DNA from: an uncultured Spirochaetaceae bacterium
GTDB lineage: Bacteria; Spirochaetota; Spirochaetia; Treponematales; Treponemataceae
NCBI GenBank assembly: GCA_902797305.1
Contig: CADBSK010000150.1
Span: forward strand, 20,582-84,581
Direction of reading: 5' to 3'
DNA length: 64,000 nt
How positions within the stretch are numbered: position 1 is the stretch's first letter; each line of letters starts with the position of its first letter. Under the pieces are notes generated by a model that saw nothing but the letters and a program-made list of their open reading frames with translations, was not told where the DNA came from and did no database searches. Below, piece after piece: positions 1 through 9,054 of this stretch. The translations under genes and the position numbers were made by a program.

Positions 1-899
1 ACATATTCTTTGTTATATGGGCGGACTTTTACTTCAATTGTTTCGTTATTTTTTGCAAGTTCTACATAGGCCTGTCCATCTTTATATGCGACGGCGTATC
101 GTTCTACGATAATATTTGTTTCTGGTTCGGTAATTTGAATTTTTCCGGTAAAGGAGAAATTAGGAAGAATTTCCTTGGGGTACTCGTCGATTCGTACTTT
201 TGCATTTACGATACTTGCTCCTCTGCTGGTAACTTCTCCGATAGCAGGCCAGCTAACCACATACCCGTAAATAGTTTGATCGGGATATGCAGGAAAAGTA
301 AATTCAACTTTTTGACCTGCTTTTAATTTAATAACATCTGTTTCGGCAACTTCCACATCGGCGGTGAGGTAGTCTACGTTTATAAGAGTACCGACGCTAT
401 CCTTTGCTTCCATATAATCGCCTACTGCAACATCCAGATCTGCAATGATTCCATCAAAAGTTGCAACTACTTTTCTGTTTTCCACTTTTTGCAGAATAGA
501 AATTCTTTTTGTCTGTAAAAGTTCCAGTTCTTTTTTTGAACCAGAAATCTTAGCAGTAGTAATTTGATTGTCGATATCGGCAAGATTATAGCGTTGTTCT
601 GTGTCGTCAAGTTGAATGATTAAATCACCTTTTTTAATTTTATCACCTTTGTTTACATAAACGCCTAAAACAGTTCCATCACTTAGGGCCTGTAGAGTTT
701 GTTCTTCTGCGGCGCTAATGGTTCCTGCAATTTCTATTACATTTTCGTAGAGCTCGGAACGGACAGAATAGGTGGTTGTATCGGTTTTATTTGTAGAAAG
801 CAGGGCCTTTGTAATTATTAATCCACATATTATAAAAAGAAGAATCAGTGCGCAGATAAGAATTATTTTAATTTTTTTAGAAAGTACGAATTTTTTCAT
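1..899 (-). CDS. HlyD/AcrA-type periplasmic adaptor (membrane fusion protein), 3' end cut by window edge
   Basis: The reading frame starts at an ATG (899 on the minus strand) and runs off the left edge without a stop, so about 299 residues are visible. The start (MKKFVLSKKIKIILICALI) gives a short cytoplasmic tail and one membrane anchor at about residues 10-31. It is followed by a biotinyl/lipoyl-like region rich in the G-D/K-I-K-K-G-D motif, a helical hairpin at about residues 105-135, a second lipoyl half, and then beta-barrel sequence. This order is typical of adaptors that link an inner-membrane exporter to a TolC channel. The TolC-like gene lies 10 nt upstream on the same strand, so the two are probably cotranscribed. 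The inner-membrane pump (MacB-type ABC or RND) would be expected beyond the window, but this cannot be seen. Confidence 0.85.
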   Translation of the reverse strand, partial: MKKFVLSKKIKIILICALILLFIICGLIITKALLSTNKTDTTTYSVRSELYENVIEIAGTISAAEEQTLQALSDGTVLGVYVNKGDKIKKGDLIIQLDDTEQRYNLADIDNQITTAKISGSKKELELLQTKRISILQKVENRKVVATFDGIIADLDVAVGDYMEAKDSVGTLINVDYLTADVEVAETDVIKLKAGQKVEFTFPAYPDQTIYGYVVSWPAIGEVTSRGASIVNAKVRIDEYPKEILPNFSFTGKIQITEPETNIIVERYAVAYKDGQAYVELAKNNETIEVKVRPYNKEY

Positions 900-909
900 T
901 TAAAGTCCT

Positions 910-2331
910 TTAATCTTGAATTTCGTTGTCACGGTAAAACAGAAGTTTTGTTTCGTTGTTGTAAATAATCAGGTTTATATCGTCTAAAAGCATTTTAATT
1001 CTGTATGATTCTTTATTTGCAAAGGCGCTGAGGTATTCGCTTTCGGTGATAACGCCCGAGTCCAGGTATTGTTTAAGGTCGATTGCTAAAGTTAAATACA
1101 TGTCATAGGTTTGGGAATTAGTTTCTTTTGACCAGCGAATGTCTTCCAGTTCCTGTTTTTTGTCCACAACAGCAGTTTTATATTCATCAATTGCAGAGAT
1201 AATTGTAATTTGTTCCTGACGGCGATTTAGTTCGTCGGTTTGCTTTGTTATTGAGGCAGTTCTAAATTTATTCGGATTTACAGAAGCAGAAAGTTGTACA
1301 ATCGGATCAAAATTGTCTTGAGTTAAAGGAAGATTTATTCCGGCTCCGAGAGTAAGCCCATTCCATCCAGAAGAGGCGCTAATGTCTATGGTATCATTAT
1401 AATTACCAGATGAATTTTTAGAACTACTGTTTTGAAAAGTGTATCCGGTTCCGAGAGAAAGAGTAAATTCCTTGTTGGCCTGGCGTTCAAGTTCGGCTAT
1501 CATCTGGTCGTAAGAAGCCTGTTCGATTTTTGTATAAGTGGTTTGAGGGTAATCGTCGATATCGATAGCATCCACAACAGGAATCTGTTTGGGTAAAAAT
1601 TCCTGTGGAAGTTCTCCGTCTTTAAGGGTTGTATTACATTTGCTTGCAAAAACAAAACAGTCGTGTTCTAGGTCGCGGATCTTAGTTTCTACTTCGTGTT
1701 CGTCAGAAAGGACTTTTAGCTGAGCTGTTCTGTATTTACTTGAAGTTTTTGAATATCCCTTTGCCTGTATTTCCTGAAAAGAGATTTTGTCATCATATAA
1801 GTCGGTTTGAGTTGAAATAATGGAAATTGCCGTGTTGTATAGATTTTTAAGTTCGGTGTAATACTCTTTTTCTGCTTCAAGTGCTCTGTTTTGTAATTTA
1901 CGCTTAGCTGATAGAAGAGTTCTCTGAGCTTTTAAAAGATTAATTTTGCGGGTTATAGTTGAACCACTAATTATATCGGCGCTTATGCCAAGGGATGTGT
2001 CAGTAACAGCTGCAGAATCCATTGTCATTGATATTTCGCTTGAAGCAGAAAATGATAAGTCCATTGCCTGTGGAACAGAAAGGCTCACAGACGGTTCTAG
2101 AGAAATTGCAGTTCCAGATTCCGAAAAGGTAAATTTTGCGGTACCTGTAGAAAGGTTTACGTCAATGCCGTTATTAATAGAAGATTGTTTTAAGGCGAGT
2201 TTTGCTTTCTGCACTTCAAGAGCAAGATTTTGTAATTCCAGGTCGTTTTCAAGATAACCTTGTAATGAAGGTTCTGCGTAAGAGAGAAAACTGAAAAAGG
2301 CAATCAAAATAAAAGAAATACTTCTTTTCAT
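910..2331 (-). CDS. TolC-family outer-membrane efflux protein
   Basis: The protein has 473 residues. It starts with a signal peptide (MKRSISFILIAFFSFLSYA) and continues with long heptad-like helices alternating with beta stretches containing S/T/G-rich strands (for example LSLGTGYTFQNSS), as in outer-membrane efflux proteins built from two internal repeats. Length is close to the family's 430-490 residues. It would form the outer-membrane channel for the adaptor encoded 10 nt downstream. A 119-nt AT-rich gap separates it from the TraB gene upstream, so it may have its own promoter. A TATAGT lies 5 nt before the ATG on the minus strand, but I found no good -35 box. Substrate is unknown. Overall sequence conservation of this family is low, so the call rests on architecture and neighbour. 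Confidence 0.82.
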   Translation of the reverse strand: MKRSISFILIAFFSFLSYAEPSLQGYLENDLELQNLALEVQKAKLALKQSSINNGIDVNLSTGTAKFTFSESGTAISLEPSVSLSVPQAMDLSFSASSEISMTMDSAAVTDTSLGISADIISGSTITRKINLLKAQRTLLSAKRKLQNRALEAEKEYYTELKNLYNTAISIISTQTDLYDDKISFQEIQAKGYSKTSSKYRTAQLKVLSDEHEVETKIRDLEHDCFVFASKCNTTLKDGELPQEFLPKQIPVVDAIDIDDYPQTTYTKIEQASYDQMIAELERQANKEFTLSLGTGYTFQNSSSKNSSGNYNDTIDISASSGWNGLTLGAGINLPLTQDNFDPIVQLSASVNPNKFRTASITKQTDELNRRQEQITIISAIDEYKTAVVDKKQELEDIRWSKETNSQTYDMYLTLAIDLKQYLDSGVITESEYLSAFANKESYRIKMLLDDINLIIYNNETKLLFYRDNEIQD

Positions 2332-2450
2332 ATATAACTATAAAATTATATATTAGCAAAAGTATTTCTTACAATATCCGTTCTGCTCTAATAAACCTAA
2401 AAAACAGTTAATAATTTGTTTTATTCGATATCAAATTGTTGTATTTAAAT

Positions 2451-3641
2451 TTACTTACTGATTAAAGATGTTATCTGAACTCCAATGTCTGCAAGTGAGA
2501 TCCACGAGCCAAAGGAACTTCCGATGGTGGTAAGAATCAAAACTAAAAATACACGAAGGATGCGGTTTTTGTACCATCCTGTAAATTTTCCAACATCGTC
2601 GCTTAGGGTTTCAAGATTGGCAACTTTTGGCCTGCACAAGAGGGTTTGTACAAACCCAGAAACGAATCCAACTCCGATAAACGGACATAGCGAAGTAAAA
2701 GGAGAAGCAACAAGACTTACAAGGATTGTAAGAGGATGTCCCCACGCAATCAATGCTCCGATTGCAGCTAAAGAACTGTTCCATAAAATCCAGCTTTTAA
2801 TCATATCGTTTCCGATTTTTTTACCACCAAAAACATATCCAAGAACAATTAGAGCAACAATTGCAACTGGAATCATCCAGGCGAGAATTTTTGATCCAAT
2901 AGTTTTTGAAGGAATTGAGGAAATCTCTGAAGTATCAGTAGTTTCTTGTTTTGTAGCGATGTTATTAAGATGGCTTACAACGCCTGGAATATGCCCTGCA
3001 CCTAAAACAGCAACCAGATTATTTCCTGGTGAGTCCCAGATGTGAGAAGCAAGATACTGATCTCGTTCGTCGATGAGTACCTGTTTTACAGTAGGCATAA
3101 AATCCGATAAGTCACTCATCATAGAATCCATTTCGCTCTTGCTTTTAAGGTTTTCTATTTCCTGGCTAGAGACTTCTTCTTTGCTTAAAGCGCTTGCCAA
3201 AAGTGCACTTATAAGTTTGCATTTTCCCCAGAGGTTATTTTTTGCCCAAGCGCGCTTAAAGGTAATCTGAATAGGTCTATCCACCATCGTGCATGGAATA
3301 TTTAATTCTTCTGCAGTCTGCATTGCAGTAATCATTTCGTCGCCAGGTTTTACGCCCACGTTAGTACCCATTCTTTTCTGAAAAGAAGAAAGAACAAGAT
3401 TTGCAAGCATCAGCCATATCTGCTTATTCTTAAATACTTTGATTAAATCCAGTTCCCGGAATTTTTCAGGGTTTTTTATTGACTCGCAACGTTTTTCGTC
3501 TAATTCTATTGCAACACAATCTGGTTTAATTTCTTTTATAGCGGCAGCAACTTCTTTTACACTTTCTTCAGAAACATGGGCTGTTCCAATAAGTGTGATT
3601 TTTCTACCATTTAATTCTAAAACTGTTTGAGTCTGGCTCAT
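2451..3641 (-). CDS. TraB/PrgY-family membrane protein
   Basis: The N-terminal half carries TraB-domain motifs: GTAHVSEES near the start, CVAIELDEKRCESI shortly after, and GAGHIPG near residue 215, a GxxH signature shared with TraB/PrgY and GumN/TIKI proteins. The C-terminal part from about residue 245 has roughly four hydrophobic segments. PrgY is known for shutdown of a peptide pheromone in Enterococcus, and the wider family may be membrane-linked proteases. The role here is unknown. An upstream ATG at 3656 would add five residues, but I choose 3641: it overlaps the preceding TGA as ATGA and has GGGGA eight bases upstream, which suggests translational coupling to the TPR gene. Confidence 0.85.
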   Translation of the reverse strand: MSQTQTVLELNGRKITLIGTAHVSEESVKEVAAAIKEIKPDCVAIELDEKRCESIKNPEKFRELDLIKVFKNKQIWLMLANLVLSSFQKRMGTNVGVKPGDEMITAMQTAEELNIPCTMVDRPIQITFKRAWAKNNLWGKCKLISALLASALSKEEVSSQEIENLKSKSEMDSMMSDLSDFMPTVKQVLIDERDQYLASHIWDSPGNNLVAVLGAGHIPGVVSHLNNIATKQETTDTSEISSIPSKTIGSKILAWMIPVAIVALIVLGYVFGGKKIGNDMIKSWILWNSSLAAIGALIAWGHPLTILVSLVASPFTSLCPFIGVGFVSGFVQTLLCRPKVANLETLSDDVGKFTGWYKNRILRVFLVLILTTIGSSFGSWISLADIGVQITSLISK

Positions 3642-4984
3642 TTTAATAGTCCCCATTCTGCTAATCGATATTCAAAGAACATCGGGGTTTGCATTTTTGT
3701 AACTTGAGAATAGTATTCCCTGGCAACTCTATCAGAACCTTTTAATTCATAATATAGCGCAAGGTAGTAGGTCATTTTTCCTTTTTTGTTTTTGTCAGTT
3801 TCGCTATCAAGTTTTTTTATGATGGCGTTTTCTGCATTAAATGGCCCCTGATCATGATAAAGTCTTATCATCAGATAATCAATCGAAGCACGATCTAATG
3901 TTTTCATACAGGTTTGTGCAAAGTTTTTGGCTTCAAATAAATTCTTTTCTTTAAGATAAGTTGCAAGAATCATCAGCTGGTAAGATGTCTGCTTGCTTAC
4001 AGAATTTGCTTTTAAGAAAAATTTTCTGGCTTCTGCCCAGTTTTCAAGATGAAAGTGAAGGATACCGATTTCTTCGTATGCAAAGTAGTATTTAGGATTT
4101 GTTTCTACAACTTTTAAATAGTCGTTAAGAGCTTCCTGTAGGCGGTTTTGTTCATCATAAAGACCTGCGCGATAAGTATAAGGAAGAAAGTATTTAGGAT
4201 TGAGTTCGATTGCTTTTGTCCAGGCTTTTTCGGCATCGCTGAACTTACCACGGCTACGGTTGTATTGGCCTAAATCGATGTAAAATTCGTAGTTGTCGCT
4301 TTCCAGTTCAATAGCTTTTTGAATGTACTGTGTTGCCTGTAAAAAGTTTTCTTCATCGGCTGCAAGTTTTCCCATATATGCCCATGCAGAAGCGTTGTAA
4401 GGATCGAGTTTAAGCAAAGTTTCAAATTGGGTTCGGCTTGTCTTGAGGTCTCCCAGATAGTAGGTCATAAGTCCAAAGCCAAAAAGAGAATCCATATTCT
4501 GACTGTCGCCGGCAAGGGCCTTGCGATAATAATTTGCTGCCAGCTTATATTTTTTTCTTAGAGCCTGCTGGTCTCCGAGAATATTATTTGCGGTAGGATT
4601 GTACGGGTCCAGCGCTAAAAGTTGATTTATAACAGTTTTGAGTTTTTGACTATTTTTTGTAGCTGTAGCAATCTGAGCGTCTAACTCCAGAGCGTCTTTT
4701 TGTGTATCAGGGTGCTGTGCAAGTTCTTGAGTTACATCACTTGCTTCGTTGTATCGTCCTGCTGATATTAAAAGGGATGCTTTAAGCATTTTTAAATCGA
4801 GGTCGTTGGCAAGGTTTTGTGGAATTGAATCATAAAGTGAGATGGCTCCGTTAATATCACCTGATTCCAGTTTATTTTGCAAAGATTCTACAAAGCTAAT
4901 GTTATTGGAATTTTGAGCAAAAAGTGGGATTGCAGCAAAAAAGATGCAGAAAATAAGGGTTAAAACAGATGTTTTCTTGTTCAT
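3638..4984 (-). CDS. Exported TPR-repeat protein
   Basis: The product has 448 residues with a signal peptide (MKKTSVLTLIF-like, cut after PLFAQ). The rest is almost entirely tetratricopeptide repeats from about residue 30. Canonical helix pairs such as ANYYRKALAGDSQNMDSLFG, ATQYIQKAIELESDNYEFY and AEKAWTKAIELNPKYFLPY recur every 34 residues. TPR arrays mediate protein-protein contacts, so this is probably a periplasmic scaffold. There is no cysteine lipobox. GGAG precedes the ATG by five bases. It overlaps the TraB-family gene by 4 nt and is the first gene of that unit. The partner and the process are not evident from the sequence. Confidence 0.8.
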   Translation of the reverse strand: MNKKTSVLTLIFCIFFAAIPLFAQNSNNISFVESLQNKLESGDINGAISLYDSIPQNLANDLDLKMLKASLLISAGRYNEASDVTQELAQHPDTQKDALELDAQIATATKNSQKLKTVINQLLALDPYNPTANNILGDQQALRKKYKLAANYYRKALAGDSQNMDSLFGFGLMTYYLGDLKTSRTQFETLLKLDPYNASAWAYMGKLAADEENFLQATQYIQKAIELESDNYEFYIDLGQYNRSRGKFSDAEKAWTKAIELNPKYFLPYTYRAGLYDEQNRLQEALNDYLKVVETNPKYYFAYEEIGILHFHLENWAEARKFFLKANSVSKQTSYQLMILATYLKEKNLFEAKNFAQTCMKTLDRASIDYLMIRLYHDQGPFNAENAIIKKLDSETDKNKKGKMTYYLALYYELKGSDRVAREYYSQVTKMQTPMFFEYRLAEWGLLK

Positions 4985-5009
4985 TGTTACTCCGTAAGTT
5001 TTCAGACGG

Positions 5010-5038
5010 TTGAAATTCGTTCCGCCATAGATTAAACT
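5010..5038 (+). promoter_or_regulatory. Promoter for the cyclase operon, apparently giving a leaderless transcript
   Basis: TTGAAA (5010-5015) and TAAACT (5033-5038) are separated by 17 bp. The ATG of the first operon gene follows seven bases later at 5046, about where transcription would start. No Shine-Dalgarno sequence precedes that ATG. The promoter is read by eye. Confidence 0.5.
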
Positions 5039-5045
5039 ATTTTTT

Positions 5046-6818
5046 ATGTTTGCTAAATCGTTAAGAAAGTTTTTAACTTTGCTTGTAGTTTACGCCATTA
5101 TTATTGTCGGCATTTTTGTTTTTCAGTTTAAGAATGATTCTATAATATCAGAAAAAATGGGTAGCCTGCACGTTACACTTTTAAGCGCAAATTCTGTAGA
5201 AAAAACTAATGATTCATTAAAAAATAAATTCAATGTTATTTATAACGGCATTGCTTTTACCGGCAGCGACGAAAAACCTGCTACTGCTGTAATCGGCGGA
5301 AAAAAGACTTCTATCTCTCTTTTATCATGGAACAAAAAAGGCCCTCTTGCCTGTGATTTTAATTTTAGTAACGGAATAAAAGTTTCATATTCTATTAGTG
5401 ACGAAGGTCCAAAAGCATACCTTGTAATAGAAGCAAATATGCCTTCAAATGTTACTTCGGTTTCAATTCCTTATACGTTATCAGCTGGATCCACAATTAC
5501 AAATCAGACAGATAATAAACTTCAGTTGATGAATAAAAAACTCACTTGGGAACTCAATGCAAGCGACGTTGATGACTCAAAGATTACACTTTCTAGACGC
5601 GAAAACGTTGCTTCTTACTCATACTTCGATAATGTAAGAACCTTTACTTTTGAACTTGCAACTTCAATGGATGCAGCAAATGAATCTACATATTTCAATA
5701 CTGTAGAAAACCTCAAGTCAAATCTTATAAGTCTGTTTAGCCAGATTCCTGCGGATTCTGCAAATGTTTCGGAACAGGAAGCGGTTTCCTATGTTGCAGC
5801 AATGGCAGAAAAAGGTAAATACAACGAAGCACTTGATAATGTACCTCAGGTATTTAAGAAGAGTGCAAGCAGAACATTCCTTTCTGGTCCATATTTTGAC
5901 ACTCTTGTTAAGGTTAACGATACAATTCAGCGTCATCTTTCTAGTATTGAAGAGGGCATCGTTTCTTCTAATGACACGGGTTCAATAGATATATTCAGTT
6001 CTAAATATCTTGCTGATTATATGTGTATGCATCCGGGCAGTTCTGCGATTGCCACATTACTCAAGCGTGCATGTGAAATTGAATATACTGAACGAACTGT
6101 TCAACAGGCTACAGCAGTTCTTTCTGTTTATGACGATTTGTGCGACAAAAATCCTGAATTAGCTAAACAGTTGAGAGAAGGTGCTCAAAAAGCGGTAGAA
6201 AAGATTCAGGCAAGTTGTGCAATCGATGACAATAACATTACATTGAGCGAAAAAGGAACATTCCTTTCTGTTGTTCAGGCGGTTCAGGCCGGGGACGCAT
6301 TGTTGCGTTACGGAAAAAACACAGCAAATGCATCATATCAGGCAGGCGGACGATTGATTATTAGTTCATATCTCAAGGAATCGGCTTCCTTTGATTTGAG
6401 AACATTGAGTGAAGTTTACCCAATAATTGTTCATAATAATACGTTCTATCCACACTTTGAAATTCTTGCATTTAACAATGGAAGAGCAGTCTGGGCATGG
6501 ACTTGTGCAAACAATATTGCCTATGAAAATGACAATAATGGAACAATCACTCTAACGGTTGATTTCCCTCTTTCTTATACTCATTACATTATCGTTGATG
6601 GAATTGAACCGTTCCAGTCGATTTACATTTATGACATGGCATTCCGTACTGATTATAGATTTGAAACTTATAATTCTTCGGGATACGTATATCAAAAAGA
6701 GAATAAGACACTCTTGTTAAAGAGCCGTCACAAGAGTCAGATGGAAACAATCCGTCTTGTATATCCAAATGGGGTTGAAAAAGCTCAAAGTGAGCTTATA
6801 GAGACCAAAGTTGAGTAG
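5046..6818 (+). CDS. Membrane-anchored exported protein of unknown family, first gene of the cyclase operon
   Basis: I do not recognise this 590-residue protein. It has one N-terminal hydrophobic segment (about residues 9-27), probably an uncleaved anchor. Residues 35-240 are beta-rich with many Ser/Thr/Asn, residues 245-420 look helical, and the last 170 residues are beta-rich again (for example IIVDGIEPFQSIYIYDMAF). Most of it should lie outside the inner membrane. The stop is only 3 nt before the first cyclase gene, and four genes follow without a gap to 10277. A reasonable inference is that it supplies a periplasmic input or scaffold for the membrane cyclases. The start is supported by the promoter geometry rather than by an SD. 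Confidence 0.65.
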   Translation: MFAKSLRKFLTLLVVYAIIIVGIFVFQFKNDSIISEKMGSLHVTLLSANSVEKTNDSLKNKFNVIYNGIAFTGSDEKPATAVIGGKKTSISLLSWNKKGPLACDFNFSNGIKVSYSISDEGPKAYLVIEANMPSNVTSVSIPYTLSAGSTITNQTDNKLQLMNKKLTWELNASDVDDSKITLSRRENVASYSYFDNVRTFTFELATSMDAANESTYFNTVENLKSNLISLFSQIPADSANVSEQEAVSYVAAMAEKGKYNEALDNVPQVFKKSASRTFLSGPYFDTLVKVNDTIQRHLSSIEEGIVSSNDTGSIDIFSSKYLADYMCMHPGSSAIATLLKRACEIEYTERTVQQATAVLSVYDDLCDKNPELAKQLREGAQKAVEKIQASCAIDDNNITLSEKGTFLSVVQAVQAGDALLRYGKNTANASYQAGGRLIISSYLKESASFDLRTLSEVYPIIVHNNTFYPHFEILAFNNGRAVWAWTCANNIAYENDNNGTITLTVDFPLSYTHYIIVDGIEPFQSIYIYDMAFRTDYRFETYNSSGYVYQKENKTLLLKSRHKSQMETIRLVYPNGVEKAQSELIETKVE

Positions 6819-6821
6819 TAA

Positions 6822-7994
6822 ATGAAAAAAAATTCATTGTTTAATTTTAATATTCCGGCCGAGTTCAAAGATGTTATTGCAAAGAAGAATCGTTTTATCT
6901 TAAAGATTTTGTTTTCTGTATCATTTGTTTTTGGTCTGATTTTATCGATTTCTAATATATTCTTTAACAAAAATGCATCTACTGTAGAGAATGTATATTA
7001 TTTATCCTATATTGTGCTAGGTGTACTTGGACTAGCATTAACTTTCTTAAAAGCTCCAGTTCCTTTTATTCAGGCAATAGTACTTGTTTTTATCGATTAT
7101 ATTTTTATTATTCTGCTTAAAGATGGAAATATCAGAAATACAATTATTATTTATCTTGTATTAATGTTTGTTTATATCATGACTATGGAAGTGAACCCAT
7201 TTATGTTTGTTGCGGTAATGTTTGCATACATAGTTACGACAATTGTTTTATTCAGAATTGGAATGTTTGAAAAAGTTCAGGACCAGCAATTTAGTTTTAT
7301 TGGAAACATAATTCTGATTTTATTAATAGTTTTCTATTTAGTATTCTGGAAAAGACATCATATTATTAATCAACTACATCGCGAACGCACTCTTGAACAG
7401 GAGCAGGAAAAAACAGAAATTCTTTTGCAGAATATTTTCCCTCCTAAAATTATTCAGAAATTAAAACAGGATGGAAAAGTTCCTCCAGAAAATTTTGAAA
7501 ACGTAACAGTTCTATTTTCAGATATTGTTGATTTTACAAAAAGTTCCAGCTCCCTTGAGCCGGATGTTGTAATCAATGAGCTTAATGATTTATTCACAGA
7601 GTTTGATAAGATTACAGAAAAAAATGAATGTATGCGCATAAAAACTATAGGAGATGCTTATCTTGCAGTTTGTGGACTTCCAGAAAAGAATGAAAAACAT
7701 GCAGAACGACTTATTCAATGTGCTAAAGAATATATCGAATACATGGAAAAACGAAATCAAACCGCAGAAATAAAGTGGAATATCAGAGTTGGTATTGATT
7801 CTGGTTCTGCAATTGCCGGAATTATAGGACAAAAAAAGTATGTTTACGATATTTTGGGTTCTACAGTAGATACTGCAGTAGAATTACAGCGAGCATGTAA
7901 ACCTATGCGAATTGCTGTTTCTCAGCAAACCTATGATTTGATAAAAGATGTTCTGACATTGGATCAGAGAAGCGAGATAGATTTAATCAGCTAA
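6822..7994 (+). CDS. Six-TM class III nucleotide cyclase, metal-binding (C1-like) subunit
   Basis: The protein has 390 residues: about six membrane segments in residues 25-170, a linker helix, then a class III cyclase catalytic domain (about 225-385). Both metal-binding aspartates are present, Asp234 in FSDIVDFT and Asp278 in IGDAYLA. The purine-contacting Lys274 (IKT) and Asp343 (YDILG) are also present. The transition-state pair, normally Asn and Arg in VNxAxR, is replaced by Asp350 and Glu354 (VDTAVEL). By itself it should be unable to form a normal homodimer active site. The second cyclase of the operon has the reverse pattern, so I infer a heterodimer making cAMP. It starts 3 nt after the preceding gene. 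The final C-terminal stretch after the domain is very short. Confidence 0.88.
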   Translation: MKKNSLFNFNIPAEFKDVIAKKNRFILKILFSVSFVFGLILSISNIFFNKNASTVENVYYLSYIVLGVLGLALTFLKAPVPFIQAIVLVFIDYIFIILLKDGNIRNTIIIYLVLMFVYIMTMEVNPFMFVAVMFAYIVTTIVLFRIGMFEKVQDQQFSFIGNIILILLIVFYLVFWKRHHIINQLHRERTLEQEQEKTEILLQNIFPPKIIQKLKQDGKVPPENFENVTVLFSDIVDFTKSSSSLEPDVVINELNDLFTEFDKITEKNECMRIKTIGDAYLAVCGLPEKNEKHAERLIQCAKEYIEYMEKRNQTAEIKWNIRVGIDSGSAIAGIIGQKKYVYDILGSTVDTAVELQRACKPMRIAVSQQTYDLIKDVLTLDQRSEIDLIS

Positions 7995-8004
7995 GGACAA
8001 GTTT

Positions 8005-9054
8005 ATGAGTAATGAATTAAAAACACTAAAAGAATCAGAAGTTCAGAAGGGGGATATACTTTTATATAGCATTATTAATCCTCCAAAATTGATAATTCCT
8101 ACTACCAAAGAGGAATTATCTGTCTTTTTTACGCTTGTAATAGACAGATTGATTATGTGGGCAGAAAATTCTAATACTACACATGCTGCTTTAATGTACG
8201 ATTATATAAAAAGGGAAGGGCAGGAAACTGTTGGACAGGCTGCAGAGGCAACTCTTCCAAACTGCCAGTTAAGGAGCCCTCTCTCTGTAGAAAACATGAA
8301 AGTTACGGTGCACAGACTTCCTAAAGAATCTGGGCTGGACGGTTCTCTTGTTTTGCGGGAACTTCCAGAATTAAGTGAAGTAAGTACAGACAATAACGGC
8401 TATGCTATGGGACAGGCTGTTGTTGCAGGATTAATCTGCCTTTTAAGAACCCGACATGAGGATACATTAAAAACCAGACTTATTCTTACTTTCTTAAAAC
8501 TTTTAAGTTATCCGCTGGGTTATTATGCAGATAAACTTTTTAAGATGAATCAGTCTGGTAAGCAGGCGTTTTTCTGTTCTCAACTTGCGGCTTATTGTTA
8601 TGACATGACAGCTTATAAAACCGGTAATGATGGTTACCGTATTCATTCACCTTCAAATAGTCCTCTTGGAGATACAATTCTTGATATCCTTATAAATGAA
8701 GGCCTTGATGTTCTTGAAATTCAGGAAGAAAAAGAGGACGAGGCGTTGTTAAACCTTGATTTGCAAAGTCATGAACTTTGTTATGCTGCCTTGAAGATTC
8801 TTGAGCCGGAAAACAATTCCTTAAAGGCTATTCGAGAACCTGAATTGTTTGCAAAGGTTTATGATTCGACTGCAGATATTAAAAAGACTATTCCTGCAAT
8901 CAGAAAACTGATAAAAGCACTCCTTATTATTGCAGGAAAACAAAACGATCTTGATGAACTTGGACTTACAAAAGCTATTGTAAATTTCCAGACAAGTTTT
9001 ATTATGCCTAGCGATTTAGAAAATGTATTTGAGACTGTGGGAGTAATTGAATAA
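8005..9054 (+). CDS. Permuted papain-fold (YiiX/NlpC-P60-like) hydrolase
   Basis: The 349-residue protein carries the circularly permuted NlpC/P60 triad order: His60 in TTHAALMYD, an acidic Glu81 in GQAAEATL, and the nucleophile Cys191 in FFCSQLAAYCYD. Early GDILLYS is also typical of this fold. Relatives cleave or transfer amide/ester bonds in peptides or lipids (YiiX, LRAT-like). I see no signal peptide, and the 120-205 region has mildly hydrophobic helices, so it may act at the inner face of the membrane. It has an SD (AAGGA) and lies 10 nt after the first cyclase. Its TAA overlaps the ATG of the second cyclase by one base. The tight placement between the two cyclase subunits suggests a role in the same pathway. 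Substrate unknown. Confidence 0.75.
   Translation: MSNELKTLKESEVQKGDILLYSIINPPKLIIPTTKEELSVFFTLVIDRLIMWAENSNTTHAALMYDYIKREGQETVGQAAEATLPNCQLRSPLSVENMKVTVHRLPKESGLDGSLVLRELPELSEVSTDNNGYAMGQAVVAGLICLLRTRHEDTLKTRLILTFLKLLSYPLGYYADKLFKMNQSGKQAFFCSQLAAYCYDMTAYKTGNDGYRIHSPSNSPLGDTILDILINEGLDVLEIQEEKEDEALLNLDLQSHELCYAALKILEPENNSLKAIREPELFAKVYDSTADIKKTIPAIRKLIKALLIIAGKQNDLDELGLTKAIVNFQTSFIMPSDLENVFETVGVIE

Noticed and set aside
135..326. Open frame on the plus strand under the partial adaptor gene
   Set aside because: The minus-strand frame 1-899 is open throughout and has clear adaptor motifs; the plus-strand frame has no SD and no recognisable protein pattern.
2485..3045. 186-codon plus-strand frame opposite the TraB gene
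   Set aside because: It lies entirely antisense to a conserved protein with TraB motifs and has no start signal; it is a shadow frame.
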